Origin: Actinomadura violacea
GTDB taxonomy: Bacteria > Actinomycetota > Actinomycetes > Streptosporangiales > Streptosporangiaceae
Reading direction: 5' to 3'
NCBI RefSeq assembly: GCF_017573465.1
Contig: NZ_JAGEPF010000017.1
Location: forward strand, 62,001 to 126,000
Length of the DNA: 64,000 bases
Within the stretch, counting starts at the first letter, position 1. Each line of letters begins with the position of its first letter. This document shows positions 10,596 to 19,082 of the stretch, piece after piece. The position numbers and the translations under genes were made by a program. The notes beneath the pieces were generated by a model. That model did not search any database. It had not been told where the DNA came from and saw nothing but the letters and a program-made list of their open reading frames with translations.

Positions 10596-11243
10596 TCAGC
10601 GTACGCGCCAGCCGCCGGTGCGCCGCGGGCCCGACGCCGGCCCGACCACCTTCACCCTGCGGACCGTCCCGTGGCCCAGTTCCTCGTTCAGCCGCCGCAC
10701 CAGCGTCGACGACAGCAGCCGCAGCTGCGTCGCCCACGTCGTGGAATCGGCCGCGACCGTCAGCTCCCCGTCCTCGAACCGCTCCGGACGGGTGTGCTCC
10801 GCCAGCTCGGGGCCGACGATCCCCGCCCAGTTGCCGAACACCCCGCCGACCGCCGCGCGCTGCTCCCACCCGCGCGTGGCCATCAGCTCGCGGATCGCCG
10901 CGCCGAACGCCTTCGGGTCGCCGCCGCGGCCCGGGTCCCGCACGCGGGCGGGCTTCGCCCCGCCCTTGCGCCGGCCGCCCTGGCCGGGCAGCGTGCCGCG
11001 CTTCAGCGCGTCCGCCTTCGCCTGCGCCAGCGCCTCCCGCGCCAGCTCGATCCCCGACTTCGCCGGAGGCGCCGCCCCTTCCCCGGCCGGGCCGTCCACA
11101 GCCTGGGGATCACCGGCGCCGTCCGCACCCCCGGGTTCCGGAGAATTCACCGGACCGGGGGAGTTGTGCACATCCTGTGGATCATTACCGCCCGGGGCGG
11201 GACGGCCTCCCGCATCCCCCGGACGACGGGGATCATCGCCCAC
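10596..11243 (-). CDS. dciA: DciA-type DUF721 protein (replicative helicase operator)
   Basis: A 215-residue protein with a disordered Pro/Gly/Asp-rich N-terminus and a C-terminal DUF721 domain (from about residue 120). That domain contains RGWEQRAAVGGVFGNWAGIV, GPELAEHTRPERFEDGELTV and TTWATQLRLLSSTLVRRLNE. DciA is the ancestral loader/operator of the DnaB replicative helicase in bacteria without DnaC or DnaI, and in actinobacteria it lies between recF and gyrB as here. GTG start 18 nt after the recF stop, with AAGGGG upstream, so it is co-transcribed with recF. The helicase function follows from the family and position, not from residues seen here. Confidence 0.9.
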   Translation of the reverse strand: MGDDPRRPGDAGGRPAPGGNDPQDVHNSPGPVNSPEPGGADGAGDPQAVDGPAGEGAAPPAKSGIELAREALAQAKADALKRGTLPGQGGRRKGGAKPARVRDPGRGGDPKAFGAAIRELMATRGWEQRAAVGGVFGNWAGIVGPELAEHTRPERFEDGELTVAADSTTWATQLRLLSSTLVRRLNEELGHGTVRRVKVVGPASGPRRTGGWRVR

Positions 11244-11261
11244 GCGCCCGCCCCTTCCCGG

Positions 11262-12386
11262 TCACTCCCGGACGACCCGGCCGTCGGCGACGGTATAGGA
11301 ACCGCCCGTCAGTTCCGCCGGGACGTCCGCCGGCACCGCCGCGGTGATCAGCACCTGCTCGGCCGGCGCCACCATCTCCGCGAGCCGGCTGCGGCGCCCC
11401 GCGTCCAGCTCGGCGAACACGTCGTCGAGGATCAGCACCGGGTCGTCGCCGTCCGCGCGGAGCAGGTCGAACGCCGCGAGCCGCAGCCCCAGCGCGAACG
11501 ACCACGACTCGCCGTGGCTGGCGTAGCCGCGCGCCGGCAGCTCCCCCAGCCGCAGGACGAGCTCGTCGCGGTGCGGCCCGACCAGGCTCACCCCGCGCTC
11601 CAGCTCCTGCTTGCGCGCCTCGGCCACGCCCGCCAGCAGCTGCTCGGCCAGCCGTCCACGGTCTGTGGACAACTCCTCGGCGCCCAGCGAGCTCTTGTAG
11701 TGCAGATCCGCCGCGCCGCTGGACGGGGCGAGCGCCGCGTACGCGCGCGCGACGAGCGGACGCAGCGCCTCCACCAGCTCGACCCGCCCGGCCAGGAGCT
11801 CCGCGCCGGTCCGCGCGAGATGCGCATCCCACACGTCCAGCGTCGCGAGCACCTCCGGGCCGGGGGACCGGCGGTGCGCCGCCGCCGACTTCAGCAGGGC
11901 GTTGCGCTGCTTGAGGACGCGGTCGTAGTCGGACCGGACGGCCGCGAACCGGGGCGCCCGCGCCGTCAGCAGCTCGTCCATGAACCGGCGGCGCTCCCCC
12001 GGATCGCCCTTCACCAGCGCGAGGTCCTCGGGGGCGAACAGCACCGTCCGCAGCATCCCCAGGATCTCCCGCGGCCTGGGGACGGGCGACCGGTTCAGCC
12101 GCGCCCGGTTCGCCTTCCCCGGGTTGATCTCGAGCTCGATCAGCGCCTTGCGGTCGTCCTTCACCACCCCCGCGCGGACGATCGCGCGCGGCGCGCCCTG
12201 CCGGACGAGCGGCGCGTCCGTCGCGGCGCGGTGGCTGCCGTGCGAGGCGACGTACCCGATCGCCTCGACCAGGTTCGTCTTGCCCTGCCCGTTCGGCCCC
12301 ACGAACGCGGTCACGCCCGGCCCGAGCGCCACCTCCGCGGTGGCGTACGACCGGAAGTCCTGGAGCGAAAGGTGGGCGACGTGCAC
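11262..12386 (-). CDS. recF: DNA replication and repair protein RecF
   Basis: A 374-residue ABC-type ATPase of the RecFOR recombination mediator. Walker A is GPNGQGKTNL near residue 31, the signature-like region is in GESWSFALGLRLAAF, and Walker B is LILDDVFAELD, all in RecF order; length matches the family. The GTG start (VHVAHLSLQDFRSY) places the first strand at the usual position; an ATG 36 nt upstream is less likely. No good ribosome-binding site is seen. A TACCCT hexamer ends 8 nt before the GTG, so a leaderless transcript is possible in addition to read-through from dnaN-gnd. Confidence 0.95.
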   Translation of the reverse strand: MHVAHLSLQDFRSYATAEVALGPGVTAFVGPNGQGKTNLVEAIGYVASHGSHRAATDAPLVRQGAPRAIVRAGVVKDDRKALIELEINPGKANRARLNRSPVPRPREILGMLRTVLFAPEDLALVKGDPGERRRFMDELLTARAPRFAAVRSDYDRVLKQRNALLKSAAAHRRSPGPEVLATLDVWDAHLARTGAELLAGRVELVEALRPLVARAYAALAPSSGAADLHYKSSLGAEELSTDRGRLAEQLLAGVAEARKQELERGVSLVGPHRDELVLRLGELPARGYASHGESWSFALGLRLAAFDLLRADGDDPVLILDDVFAELDAGRRSRLAEMVAPAEQVLITAAVPADVPAELTGGSYTVADGRVVRE

Positions 12387-12459
12387 GGGACACGAGGGTA
12401 GAGCCTTTCGCGCGCCGCCCACACACCCGGCGCGTTCTGTGGATAACTTCCCCGCGGGG

Positions 12460-13380
12460 TCAGACCTTCGGCGGGTTCACGTCGGCGCCGGGGGAGTCGG
12501 CGCCCTTGGCGGACTCGATCGCGTGCCCGCCGAACTGGTTGCGCAGCGCCGCGACGACCCGCATCGCGGGGGAGTCGTCCTGCCGGGACGCGAACCGCGC
12601 GAACAGCGACGCGCTGATCGCCGGCAGCGGCACCGCGTGCTCCACCGCGGCCTGCACCGTCCAGCGGCCCTCACCGGAGTCGTTGGCGTAGCCGCGCAGG
12701 TCGTCCAGCTCCGGGTCGTCCCTGAGGGCGCGGTTCAGCAGGTCCAGCAGCCAGGACCGGATGACCGTGCCCTCCTGCCAGCTGAGGAACGTCTCCGGCA
12801 CGCGGGTGACCAGCGGGCTCGCCTCGATCAGCTCGTAGCCCTCGCCGAACGCCTGCATCATCGCGTACTCGATGCCGTTGTGGACCATCTTCACGTAGTG
12901 GCCCGCGCCGACCTTGCCGGAGTGGACGAAGCCGTACTCGCCCTCGGGCTTGAGCGTCTCGAAGATCGGCATCATCCGCTTCACGTTCTCGTCGTCGCCG
13001 CCGACCATGAGCGCGTAGCCGTTCTGCAGCCCCCACACGCCGCCGCTGACGCCGCAGTCGATGAAGCCGATGCCCTTGGCCGCCAGCTCCTCGCCGTGCT
13101 TCTGGTCGTCCACATAGTGTGAATTACCGCCGTCCACGACGAGGTCGCCCGCATCCAGGACCTCCCCCAGCCTGTTGACGGTCTCCTGGGTCGGGCCGCC
13201 GGCGGGCACCATCACCCACACGGCGCGCGGCGGGGAGAGGCGCTCGACCAGCTCCTCGACCGAGCCAACGTCGCTGATGTCGGGGTCGCGGTCGTAGCCG
13301 ACGATCGTGTGACCGCCGCGCCGCAGCCGCTCGGCCATGTTCGCGCCCATCTTGCCCAGGCCGATGATGCCCAGCTCCAT
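12460..13380 (-). CDS. gnd: 6-phosphogluconate dehydrogenase (decarboxylating), short GndA-like form
   Basis: A 306-residue oxidative pentose phosphate enzyme converting 6-phosphogluconate to ribulose 5-phosphate and CO2. The N-terminal Rossmann motif is GIIGLGKMGANMAERL. Substrate-binding signatures VVDGGNSHY and IDCGVSGGVWG, and the catalytic Lys region VGAGHYVKMVHNGIEYAMMQ, are present. The length matches the short, generally NAD-linked class rather than the about 470-residue form; cofactor preference is not proven. ATG at 13380 with GGGGAG 9 nt upstream. Its place between dnaN and recF is a standing actinobacterial arrangement rather than a functional link to replication. Confidence 0.94.
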   Translation of the reverse strand: MELGIIGLGKMGANMAERLRRGGHTIVGYDRDPDISDVGSVEELVERLSPPRAVWVMVPAGGPTQETVNRLGEVLDAGDLVVDGGNSHYVDDQKHGEELAAKGIGFIDCGVSGGVWGLQNGYALMVGGDDENVKRMMPIFETLKPEGEYGFVHSGKVGAGHYVKMVHNGIEYAMMQAFGEGYELIEASPLVTRVPETFLSWQEGTVIRSWLLDLLNRALRDDPELDDLRGYANDSGEGRWTVQAAVEHAVPLPAISASLFARFASRQDDSPAMRVVAALRNQFGGHAIESAKGADSPGADVNPPKV

Positions 13381-13478
13381 GCTCACTTCTCCCCTGTGCG
13401 TAGCTGCCCGTGCCCGTCCGCGGGGGCGGGTCCCCCGCGGGCCGGTCGTCTCCCCCAGGTATGCCCCAGGACCGGTCT

Positions 13479-14621
13479 TTACCCAGACAACCGCACCGGC
13501 ATGATCAGATAACGGTAGTTCGGGTTTTCTCCGTCCTGCGGGGGCTTGCCGGTCAGCACCGCCGGCTTGGTCGGCGTCGTGAACGACAGCCGCGCGACGT
13601 CCGAGCCGATCGCCGAGAGCCCGTCGAGCAGGAACCCGGGGTTGAAGGCGATGTCGATGTCCTCGCCCTCCAGCGTCGCCTCCAGGGCCTCCACGGCCTG
13701 CGCCTCGTCGCCCGTCCCGGCCTCCAGGACGACCTCGCCCTGGCTGAACGACAGCCGCACCGGGGTGTTGCGCTCGGCGACCAGCGACACGCGCTTCACC
13801 GCCTCGATGAACTGCCCCGTGTTCACCTCCGCCAGGCCCGCGTACTCGCTCGGCAGCAGCGACCGGTACTTGACGAAGTCGCCGTCCAGCAGCCGCGACG
13901 TCGTGCGGCGCCCGCCGCCCTCGAAGCCGATCATCCCCTCGCCGGCGCCGCCCGTCCCGGCCAGCGCCATCGACACCTCGGCGCCCGCCGTCAGCGACTT
14001 GGCCGTGTCGGCGAGCGTCTTCGCCGGGACGAGCGCGACCGCGGAGAAGTCCGGCCGCTCCGGCTTCCAGTGCAGCTCCCGGACGGCCAGCCGGTACCGG
14101 TCGGTCGAGGCGAGCGTGACCGTCTCGCCCTCGATCTCCACACGCACACCGGTGAGCATGGGGATCGTGTCGTCCTTGCCCGCGGCGATCGCGACCTGCG
14201 CGACGGCGGCCGCGAACTCGTCGCTGCCCACCGCGCCCGCCGCCGGCGGCATCTCCGGCAGCGACGGGTAGTCCTCCACAGGCATGGTGAGGAGTGTGAA
14301 CTTCGCGCTGCCGCAGCGCAGCATCACCTTCGCGCCGTCGGTCGTCACCTCCACAGGGTGGGGAGGAAGGCTGCGCGAGATCTCGGCGAGCAGGCGGCCG
14401 GAGACCAGCGCCGTCCCCTCCTCCTCGACGTCGATCTCCGTCGACACCTGCGCGGAGACCTCGTAGTCGAACGCCGACAGCTTCAGCCGGTCGCCGTTGC
14501 CGTCGCCCCCGGCGACGATGTGCATGCCCGCGAGCACCGGCACCGGGGGCCGGACCGGCAGCGTGCGCGCCGTCCAGGCCACGGCGTCGGCCAGGGCGTC
14601 TCTGTCGATGCGGAACTTCAA
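13479..14621 (-). CDS. dnaN: DNA polymerase III sliding clamp (beta subunit)
   Basis: A 380-residue clamp of three similar domains, starting MKFRIDRDALADAVAWTART and ending RYLIMPVRL, the usual clamp C-terminus. It dimerises into the ring that tethers polymerase III to DNA and is opened by the clamp loader. The TTG start at 14621 is chosen because AGGAGG lies about 9 nt upstream and the product then begins exactly where clamps normally do. The upstream non-coding region is oriC. Transcription probably starts in the AT-richer segment at 14707-14760. Confidence 0.97.
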   Translation of the reverse strand: MKFRIDRDALADAVAWTARTLPVRPPVPVLAGMHIVAGGDGNGDRLKLSAFDYEVSAQVSTEIDVEEEGTALVSGRLLAEISRSLPPHPVEVTTDGAKVMLRCGSAKFTLLTMPVEDYPSLPEMPPAAGAVGSDEFAAAVAQVAIAAGKDDTIPMLTGVRVEIEGETVTLASTDRYRLAVRELHWKPERPDFSAVALVPAKTLADTAKSLTAGAEVSMALAGTGGAGEGMIGFEGGGRRTTSRLLDGDFVKYRSLLPSEYAGLAEVNTGQFIEAVKRVSLVAERNTPVRLSFSQGEVVLEAGTGDEAQAVEALEATLEGEDIDIAFNPGFLLDGLSAIGSDVARLSFTTPTKPAVLTGKPPQDGENPNYRYLIMPVRLSG

Positions 14622-14651
14622 GGGGACCCGCCTCCTGCAGGTGTCGGACAA

Positions 14652-15323
14652 GGCTCGGGTGGTTCGGCCTCGGCTCGGGCGCTCGGGGCGCGTTGTCCCC
14701 AGGCCCTAACTTGAGTTGGATCTTTTCTTGAGTAGAGAAGTAGTGCAGTACCAGTAATAGGGGCCGTGGATAGTGTGGACAGACCCCGTTCTCGCAGGTC
14801 AGAGCGCGAATCTCTGTCCACCGGGGCTGTGCATCGGCGGTGGACGCCGCGAGCCGCGCTGGGGACGGCGAATCCTTCCCCACACGTCATCCTCACGTCA
14901 TCCCCCGGTTGTCCACGAGTTTTCCGCAGGTTCTCCCGGGCCGGCACGGCGGCCGGCCGTCGCGGTGGGCACCGGCCGGGCCCGTCCCCAGGGCGTCCCC
15001 AAGGCTTCCCCAGCTTGTCCACGGGTTCGTCCCCATGATGCCGGGTGGCCGTCCCCAGGGCTTCCACAATCGGTCCACGAGTCGTCCCCATGTTGTCCGC
15101 AGGTTTTCCCCGGTCTTTGCGCCGGGATCCCCAGGGTTATCCCCAGCCTGTGCGTGTCGATCTTGGTTCGGGTCCGGTCCGGGCGGGTCTTCGATCGGGC
15201 GTTCGAACGGGCCTGTGCACGGGCCTCGTACACAGCCCGGGACGGTCTCGCGGGCGGTCGTCCCCAGGTCATCCCCAGGCTTTCCCCAGGTCGTCCCCAG
15301 GCCCGTCCTGCCCGGGCCCCGCG
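14652..15323. other. Chromosomal replication origin oriC with clustered DnaA boxes
   Basis: The 672-nt gap between dnaN and dnaA holds about 20 sites close to the actinobacterial DnaA box TTGTCCACA. Strong ones are TTGTCCACG at 14909 and 15015, CTGTCCACA (minus) at 14774-14782, TTGTCCGCA at 15093, TTGTCCCCA at 14693, TTATCCCCA at 15137, and TCGTCCCCA at 15027, 15082, 15258 and 15291. Most point the same way and are spaced by 10-30 nt. The only AT-rich stretch is at 14707-14760 next to dnaN and is a candidate unwinding element or dnaN promoter. No gene lies in the region. Confidence 0.93.
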
Positions 15324-17543
15324 TCAGCGCTTGCGGGCCTGGTGCTTGATCCGTCCCGTCAGCTCAGTGACCTGGTTGTAGATCGCGCGGCGCTCGGCCA
15401 TCAGCGACCGGATCTTGCGCTCGGCGTGCATCACCGTGGTGTGGTCGCGGCCGCCGAACTGCTGCCCGATCTTCGGCAGCGACAGGTCGGTCAGCTCGCG
15501 GCACAGGTACATCGCGATCTGCCGGGCCGTCACCAGCATCCGGGACCGCGACGGCCCGCACAGGTCCTCGATCGTCGTGCCGAAGTACTCCACCGTCTGC
15601 GCCATGATCATCGCGGCGGTGATCTCCGGGCCGGAGTCGTTCGGGATCAGGTCCTTCAGGACGATCTCCGCCAGCTTCATGTCGACCGACTGCCGGTTCA
15701 GGCTCGCGAACGCCGTCACCCGGATCAGCGCGCCCTCCAGCTCGCGGATGTTCGTCGCGATCTGCGAGGCGATGAACTCCAGCACGTCCGGCGGCGCCGC
15801 CAGGCCCTCCTGGCGGGCCTTCTTCTGCAGGATCGCGATCCGCGTCTCCAGCTCGGGCGGCTGGACGTCGGTCGTCAGGCCCCACTCGAACCGGTTGCGC
15901 AGCCGGTCCTCCAGCGTCACCAGCTCCTTCGGCGGCCGGTCGCTGGAGATCACGATCTGCTTGCTGGCGTTGTGGAGCGTGTTGAAGGTGTGGAAGAACT
16001 CCTCCTGCGTCTGCTCCTTGCCCTCCAGGAACTGGATGTCGTCGACGAGGAGGATGTCCACGTCCCGGTAGCGCCGGCGGAACCCGTCGGCCTTGCCGTC
16101 GCGGATCGAGTTGATGAAGTCGTTCGTGAACTCCTCCGAGCTCACGTACCGGACGCGCGCCCCGTTGAACAGGCTCTGCGCGTAGTGGCCGATCGCGTGC
16201 AGCAGGTGCGTCTTGCCGAGGCCCGAGTCGCCGTAGATGAACAGCGGGTTGTACGCCTTGGCGGGCTGCTCGGCGACGGCGACGGCCGCGGCGTGCGCGA
16301 ACCGGTTCGAGGAGCCGATCACGAACGTCTCGAACGTGTACTTGGGGTTCAGGCGGGCGTGCTCGGACGCGCCGGCGCCCTGGCCGCCGCCTCCCTCGCG
16401 CGCGCCCCCGCCGGGGCCTCCCGGCCCTCCCGGGCTGGTGGGCCCGCCTGGTGCCGGGACCGGTCCACGGGCGTCGGACGCCTCGTCGTCGCGGAAACCG
16501 CCTTCGCCCCGGTACGGCTGCTCGTCGGCCCTGTAGGGCTCTTCCCCACGGAACTTCTCGGAGCCCGAATACTGCTCCGGCCCTGTGTACGACTGCTCCG
16601 CGCCAGGGAACTCCGTCTTGTAGGACTCCTCGTCGTGCCCTAGCGGAGGCTCGCCGGCACCGTGCTGCGGCTCCCTGCCGAGCGGTTCGCCGCGCCCCCC
16701 CGGACGCAGCGGGCCGAGCGTACGGTCGTTGAGATGCGACGGCGCGTGCGGCGGCCGCCCGGGGGGCTCGCCTCCGTACCCCTCCGAACCGCCGAAGCCC
16801 TCCTGCGGACGGCCGCGTCCCGGAAAGCTCGGCACGCCCCCCCGGTCGTAGGACGAAGGCCCGCGCCCCCCCGGCCCGGCGCCGTACGCCGGAGGACGGG
16901 GGGCCGGCGGGAACGGGGCGCCGTGGTCGTTGTCGCGCTGCGGCCATCCACGGTCGTCGTCGCCCTGTGGATATCCACCGGGAAGACCGGGCCTGTGGGT
17001 AACTTCGGACGGCGGCCGGTAGCCCGGGTCGCCGTACGGCTGCTCCGGGTACGAGCGGTCAGCGTAGTCCTGACGGTCGGAGTAAGGGGCGTCCCCGTAC
17101 TGCTGCTGTTCCGCATACGGCCGATCGCGGTCCCGTTCCCTGTCGCGATCTCGGTCGCGGTCGTCGAGCGGCCGTTCGCCATAAGAAGAAGGTGCGGACT
17201 CGTGCAGGCCCGGCCCGGGGACCGGCGCCGGCAGCGGCTCGCCCGACCCTGCACGGGAACCGCCGCCCGGGCCCGACGCCGCCGGAGGCTCCGGCTGCAC
17301 CGTCACCGCGACGCGGATCTCCCTGCCCAGCTCACGGGAGAGCGCCTGCGTGATGAGGTTGCGCAGGCGCGTTTCCAGGGCGTCCTTGGCGAACTCGTTC
17401 GGCGCCGCGAGCAGCGCCGTCCCCTCGACCAGGGCCAGCGGGCGGACCATCGGCAGCCATGCGCGGTAGCTCGGGGACAGATCGCTCTCAGACAGTGCGG
17501 TGAGGGTGCGGGCCCAGACCGATCCGAGATCCTGTCCGTCCAT
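15324..17543 (-). CDS. dnaA: Chromosomal replication initiator DnaA, with very long domain II
   Basis: A 739-residue initiator. Domain I (about 1-110) begins VWARTLTALSESDLSPSYRAW. Domain II is a disordered linker of roughly 290 residues rich in Gly, Pro, Asp, Arg, Tyr and Glu, including the charged run DRDRDRERDRDR. Domain III is AAA+: YTFETFVIGSSNRFAHAAA, Walker A GDSGLGKTHLL near residue 436, Walker B LLVDDIQFL and the sensor arginines. Domain IV has the DNA-binding signature GRDHTTVMHAERKI. Typical DnaA is 450-520 residues; Streptomyces proteins are longer, and this one exceeds 730. ATG at 17543 with GGAGGGG 9 nt upstream. Two perfect DnaA boxes at 17664-17684 suggest autoregulation. Confidence 0.97.
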   Translation of the reverse strand: MDGQDLGSVWARTLTALSESDLSPSYRAWLPMVRPLALVEGTALLAAPNEFAKDALETRLRNLITQALSRELGREIRVAVTVQPEPPAASGPGGGSRAGSGEPLPAPVPGPGLHESAPSSYGERPLDDRDRDRDRERDRDRPYAEQQQYGDAPYSDRQDYADRSYPEQPYGDPGYRPPSEVTHRPGLPGGYPQGDDDRGWPQRDNDHGAPFPPAPRPPAYGAGPGGRGPSSYDRGGVPSFPGRGRPQEGFGGSEGYGGEPPGRPPHAPSHLNDRTLGPLRPGGRGEPLGREPQHGAGEPPLGHDEESYKTEFPGAEQSYTGPEQYSGSEKFRGEEPYRADEQPYRGEGGFRDDEASDARGPVPAPGGPTSPGGPGGPGGGAREGGGGQGAGASEHARLNPKYTFETFVIGSSNRFAHAAAVAVAEQPAKAYNPLFIYGDSGLGKTHLLHAIGHYAQSLFNGARVRYVSSEEFTNDFINSIRDGKADGFRRRYRDVDILLVDDIQFLEGKEQTQEEFFHTFNTLHNASKQIVISSDRPPKELVTLEDRLRNRFEWGLTTDVQPPELETRIAILQKKARQEGLAAPPDVLEFIASQIATNIRELEGALIRVTAFASLNRQSVDMKLAEIVLKDLIPNDSGPEITAAMIMAQTVEYFGTTIEDLCGPSRSRMLVTARQIAMYLCRELTDLSLPKIGQQFGGRDHTTVMHAERKIRSLMAERRAIYNQVTELTGRIKHQARKR

Positions 17544-17663
17544 GCGCAAGGTCCCCTCCCCACGACTCCGGTCAACGGAGTACCTGACTGCCCGGCTCTC
17601 CCGCGGGTCGCGACCCGCCTCGTTGGGCACGGCCGCGACGCGGAAGCCTTACTCTCTCACGAG

Positions 17664-17684
17664 TTGTCCACAGAGTTGTCCACA
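17664..17684 (+). promoter_or_regulatory. Two perfect DnaA boxes upstream of dnaA; contents of the 17544-18198 gap
   Basis: TTGTCCACA occurs at 17664-17672 and again at 17676-17684, in direct orientation 12 nt apart, 121 nt from the dnaA start. DnaA represses its own gene through such boxes in Streptomyces. The rest of the 655-nt gap between dnaA and rpmH must hold the divergent promoters for both genes. No convincing reading frame was seen there. Confidence 0.8.
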
Positions 17685-18198
17685 TGCTGTGCATAGGCAT
17701 GCGGGACCCTGTGCAAAACTCCGCCGCGGCGGTCGGAGAGGTGGGGACGGGAGCTCACCGGCCGCGTCGCGCGGCCGGATCGGGCTGTTCTCTGACGGGG
17801 GGATTCGGCGGGCGGAACACCGATCTCGATCCCAGATCGTCACAGGAGTATCGGCTTGCCCGGAAGGAAGACCCTAACCCCTGCCGAACGCCCTCGCAAC
17901 ACGAAGCCGAGGACCGCCCCGCCCGCCCGGACCACGAAAGCCCGGGCCGCTGGATGACGAGGCCAGAGGGCGCCTGGCCGCGCCCTCCGTGCCCTCGGCG
18001 CGGTGATCCGTTTGACCCGGCGGCCGGATAGCCCGTAACGTGCTGAGGTCGAGTCGCATCGACGGAGGTGACGCGTGCCCGCCGGTCGTCCGTCCGGACG
18101 GCACGGGTGGGCCCCCGCTGCGGGGGACCGAACGCGGGCCCTCGATGCGAGCTATCGAGCCTTTCTAGTCGAACCGACCGCAGCACTGGAGCCTCAAA

Positions 18199-18336
18199 GT
18201 GAGCAAGCGTACATTCCAGCCGAACAACCGCCGCCGCCACAAGAAGCACGGCTTCCGGCTGCGGATGCGCACGCGCGCCGGGCGCGCCGTCCTCTCCTCG
18301 CGGCGCGGCAAGGGCCGCGGCCGCGTCGCGGTCTGA
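18199..18336 (+). CDS. rpmH: Ribosomal protein bL34
   Basis: A 45-residue, strongly basic protein starting at GTG 18199 (MSKRTFQPNNRRRHKKHGFR) and ending GKGRGRVAV, the standard bL34 layout. It is a structural protein of the large ribosomal subunit. GGAG lies 7 nt before the start. It is the first gene of the conserved rpmH-rnpA-yidD-yidC-jag series that runs divergently from dnaA. Confidence 0.97.
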   Translation: MSKRTFQPNNRRRHKKHGFRLRMRTRAGRAVLSSRRGKGRGRVAV

Positions 18337-18348
18337 CCGACCCCTCTC

Positions 18349-18714
18349 ATGCTGCCGTCCGGACACCGGATGCGGCGGCGGGACGACTTCTCGTTGGCCG
18401 TCCGGCGCGGGCGCCGCGCCGGACGGCCTAACGTCGTCGTCCACCTGCTCCGCGGGGAGGACGACGAGGCCGCCGGCCCGGCACTGGTCGGGTTCATCGT
18501 GGCGCGCAACGTCGGCAACGCCGTCACCCGCAACGCGGTGCGGCGCCGTCTCCGGCACCTCGCGCGCGGGCACGTGGACCGGCTTGCACCGGGTAGCCTG
18601 CTCGTAGTGCGCGCCAACCCCCGCGCGGGCGAGGCGCGCCCTGACGATCTGGCCGCGGATCTGGAGTCGGCACTCGACCGGCTGCTGCGGCCCGCGTCCA
18701 AGGGGCGGAGATGA
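18349..18714 (+). CDS. rnpA: Ribonuclease P protein component
   Basis: A 121-residue basic protein that binds the RNase P RNA and helps cleave tRNA 5' leaders. The family signature RNR motif is clear in ARNVGNAVTRNAVRRRLRH, and the N-terminal MLPSGHRMRRRDDFSLAVRRG is typical. It starts 12 nt after rpmH, and its stop overlaps the yidD start by 4 nt (ATGA), so translation is coupled. Confidence 0.96.
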   Translation: MLPSGHRMRRRDDFSLAVRRGRRAGRPNVVVHLLRGEDDEAAGPALVGFIVARNVGNAVTRNAVRRRLRHLARGHVDRLAPGSLLVVRANPRAGEARPDDLAADLESALDRLLRPASKGRR

Positions 18715-19082
18715 GGAACCGGCACGGGAAACCGTTCACCGACCAGCGCCCGGCGACCACTCCTGGTCCGGTCGCCGCGGTGTTGATCCTTCTCGTCCGC
18801 GCCTACCGCCGCTTCTTGAGTCCACTGCTCGGGCAGCAGTGCCGCTTCACCCCGTCCTGCAGCACCTACGGGCTCAAGGCCCTCCAGGTGCACGGGGCAG
18901 GGCGCGGCACATGGCTGACGGTCCGCCGGATCGCGCGGTGCCACCCCTTCCACCCCGGCGGCTACGACCCGGTGCCGCCGAAGAGGACGCCCTCCACGAA
19001 GGCGAAGGCGGCTTCTTCGAACTCCGGCCGCGAGGAGAGCGGCCCCGCCCTAGCAGAGCCCAAGGAGCTGCCCGGTGCTTGA
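18711..19082 (+). CDS. yidD: Membrane protein insertion efficiency factor YidD
   Basis: A 123-residue member of the YidD family (COG0759). The conserved core LLVRAYRRFLSPLLGQQCRF, FTPSCSTYGLKAL and RRIARCHPFHPGGYDPVP carries the Cys residues typical of the family. The C-terminal tail (about 30 residues, Lys/Ala/Ser/Glu-rich) is an extension. It acts at the inner membrane surface and is thought to help YidC-dependent insertion. It overlaps rnpA by 4 nt and yidC by 8 nt. Confidence 0.93.
   Translation: MRNRHGKPFTDQRPATTPGPVAAVLILLVRAYRRFLSPLLGQQCRFTPSCSTYGLKALQVHGAGRGTWLTVRRIARCHPFHPGGYDPVPPKRTPSTKAKAASSNSGREESGPALAEPKELPGA

Noticed and set aside
12460..14883. An 807-residue frame joining dnaN-antisense-like sequence with gnd
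   Set aside because: Only the last 306 residues (gnd) are real; upstream residues are an out-of-frame reading of dnaN.
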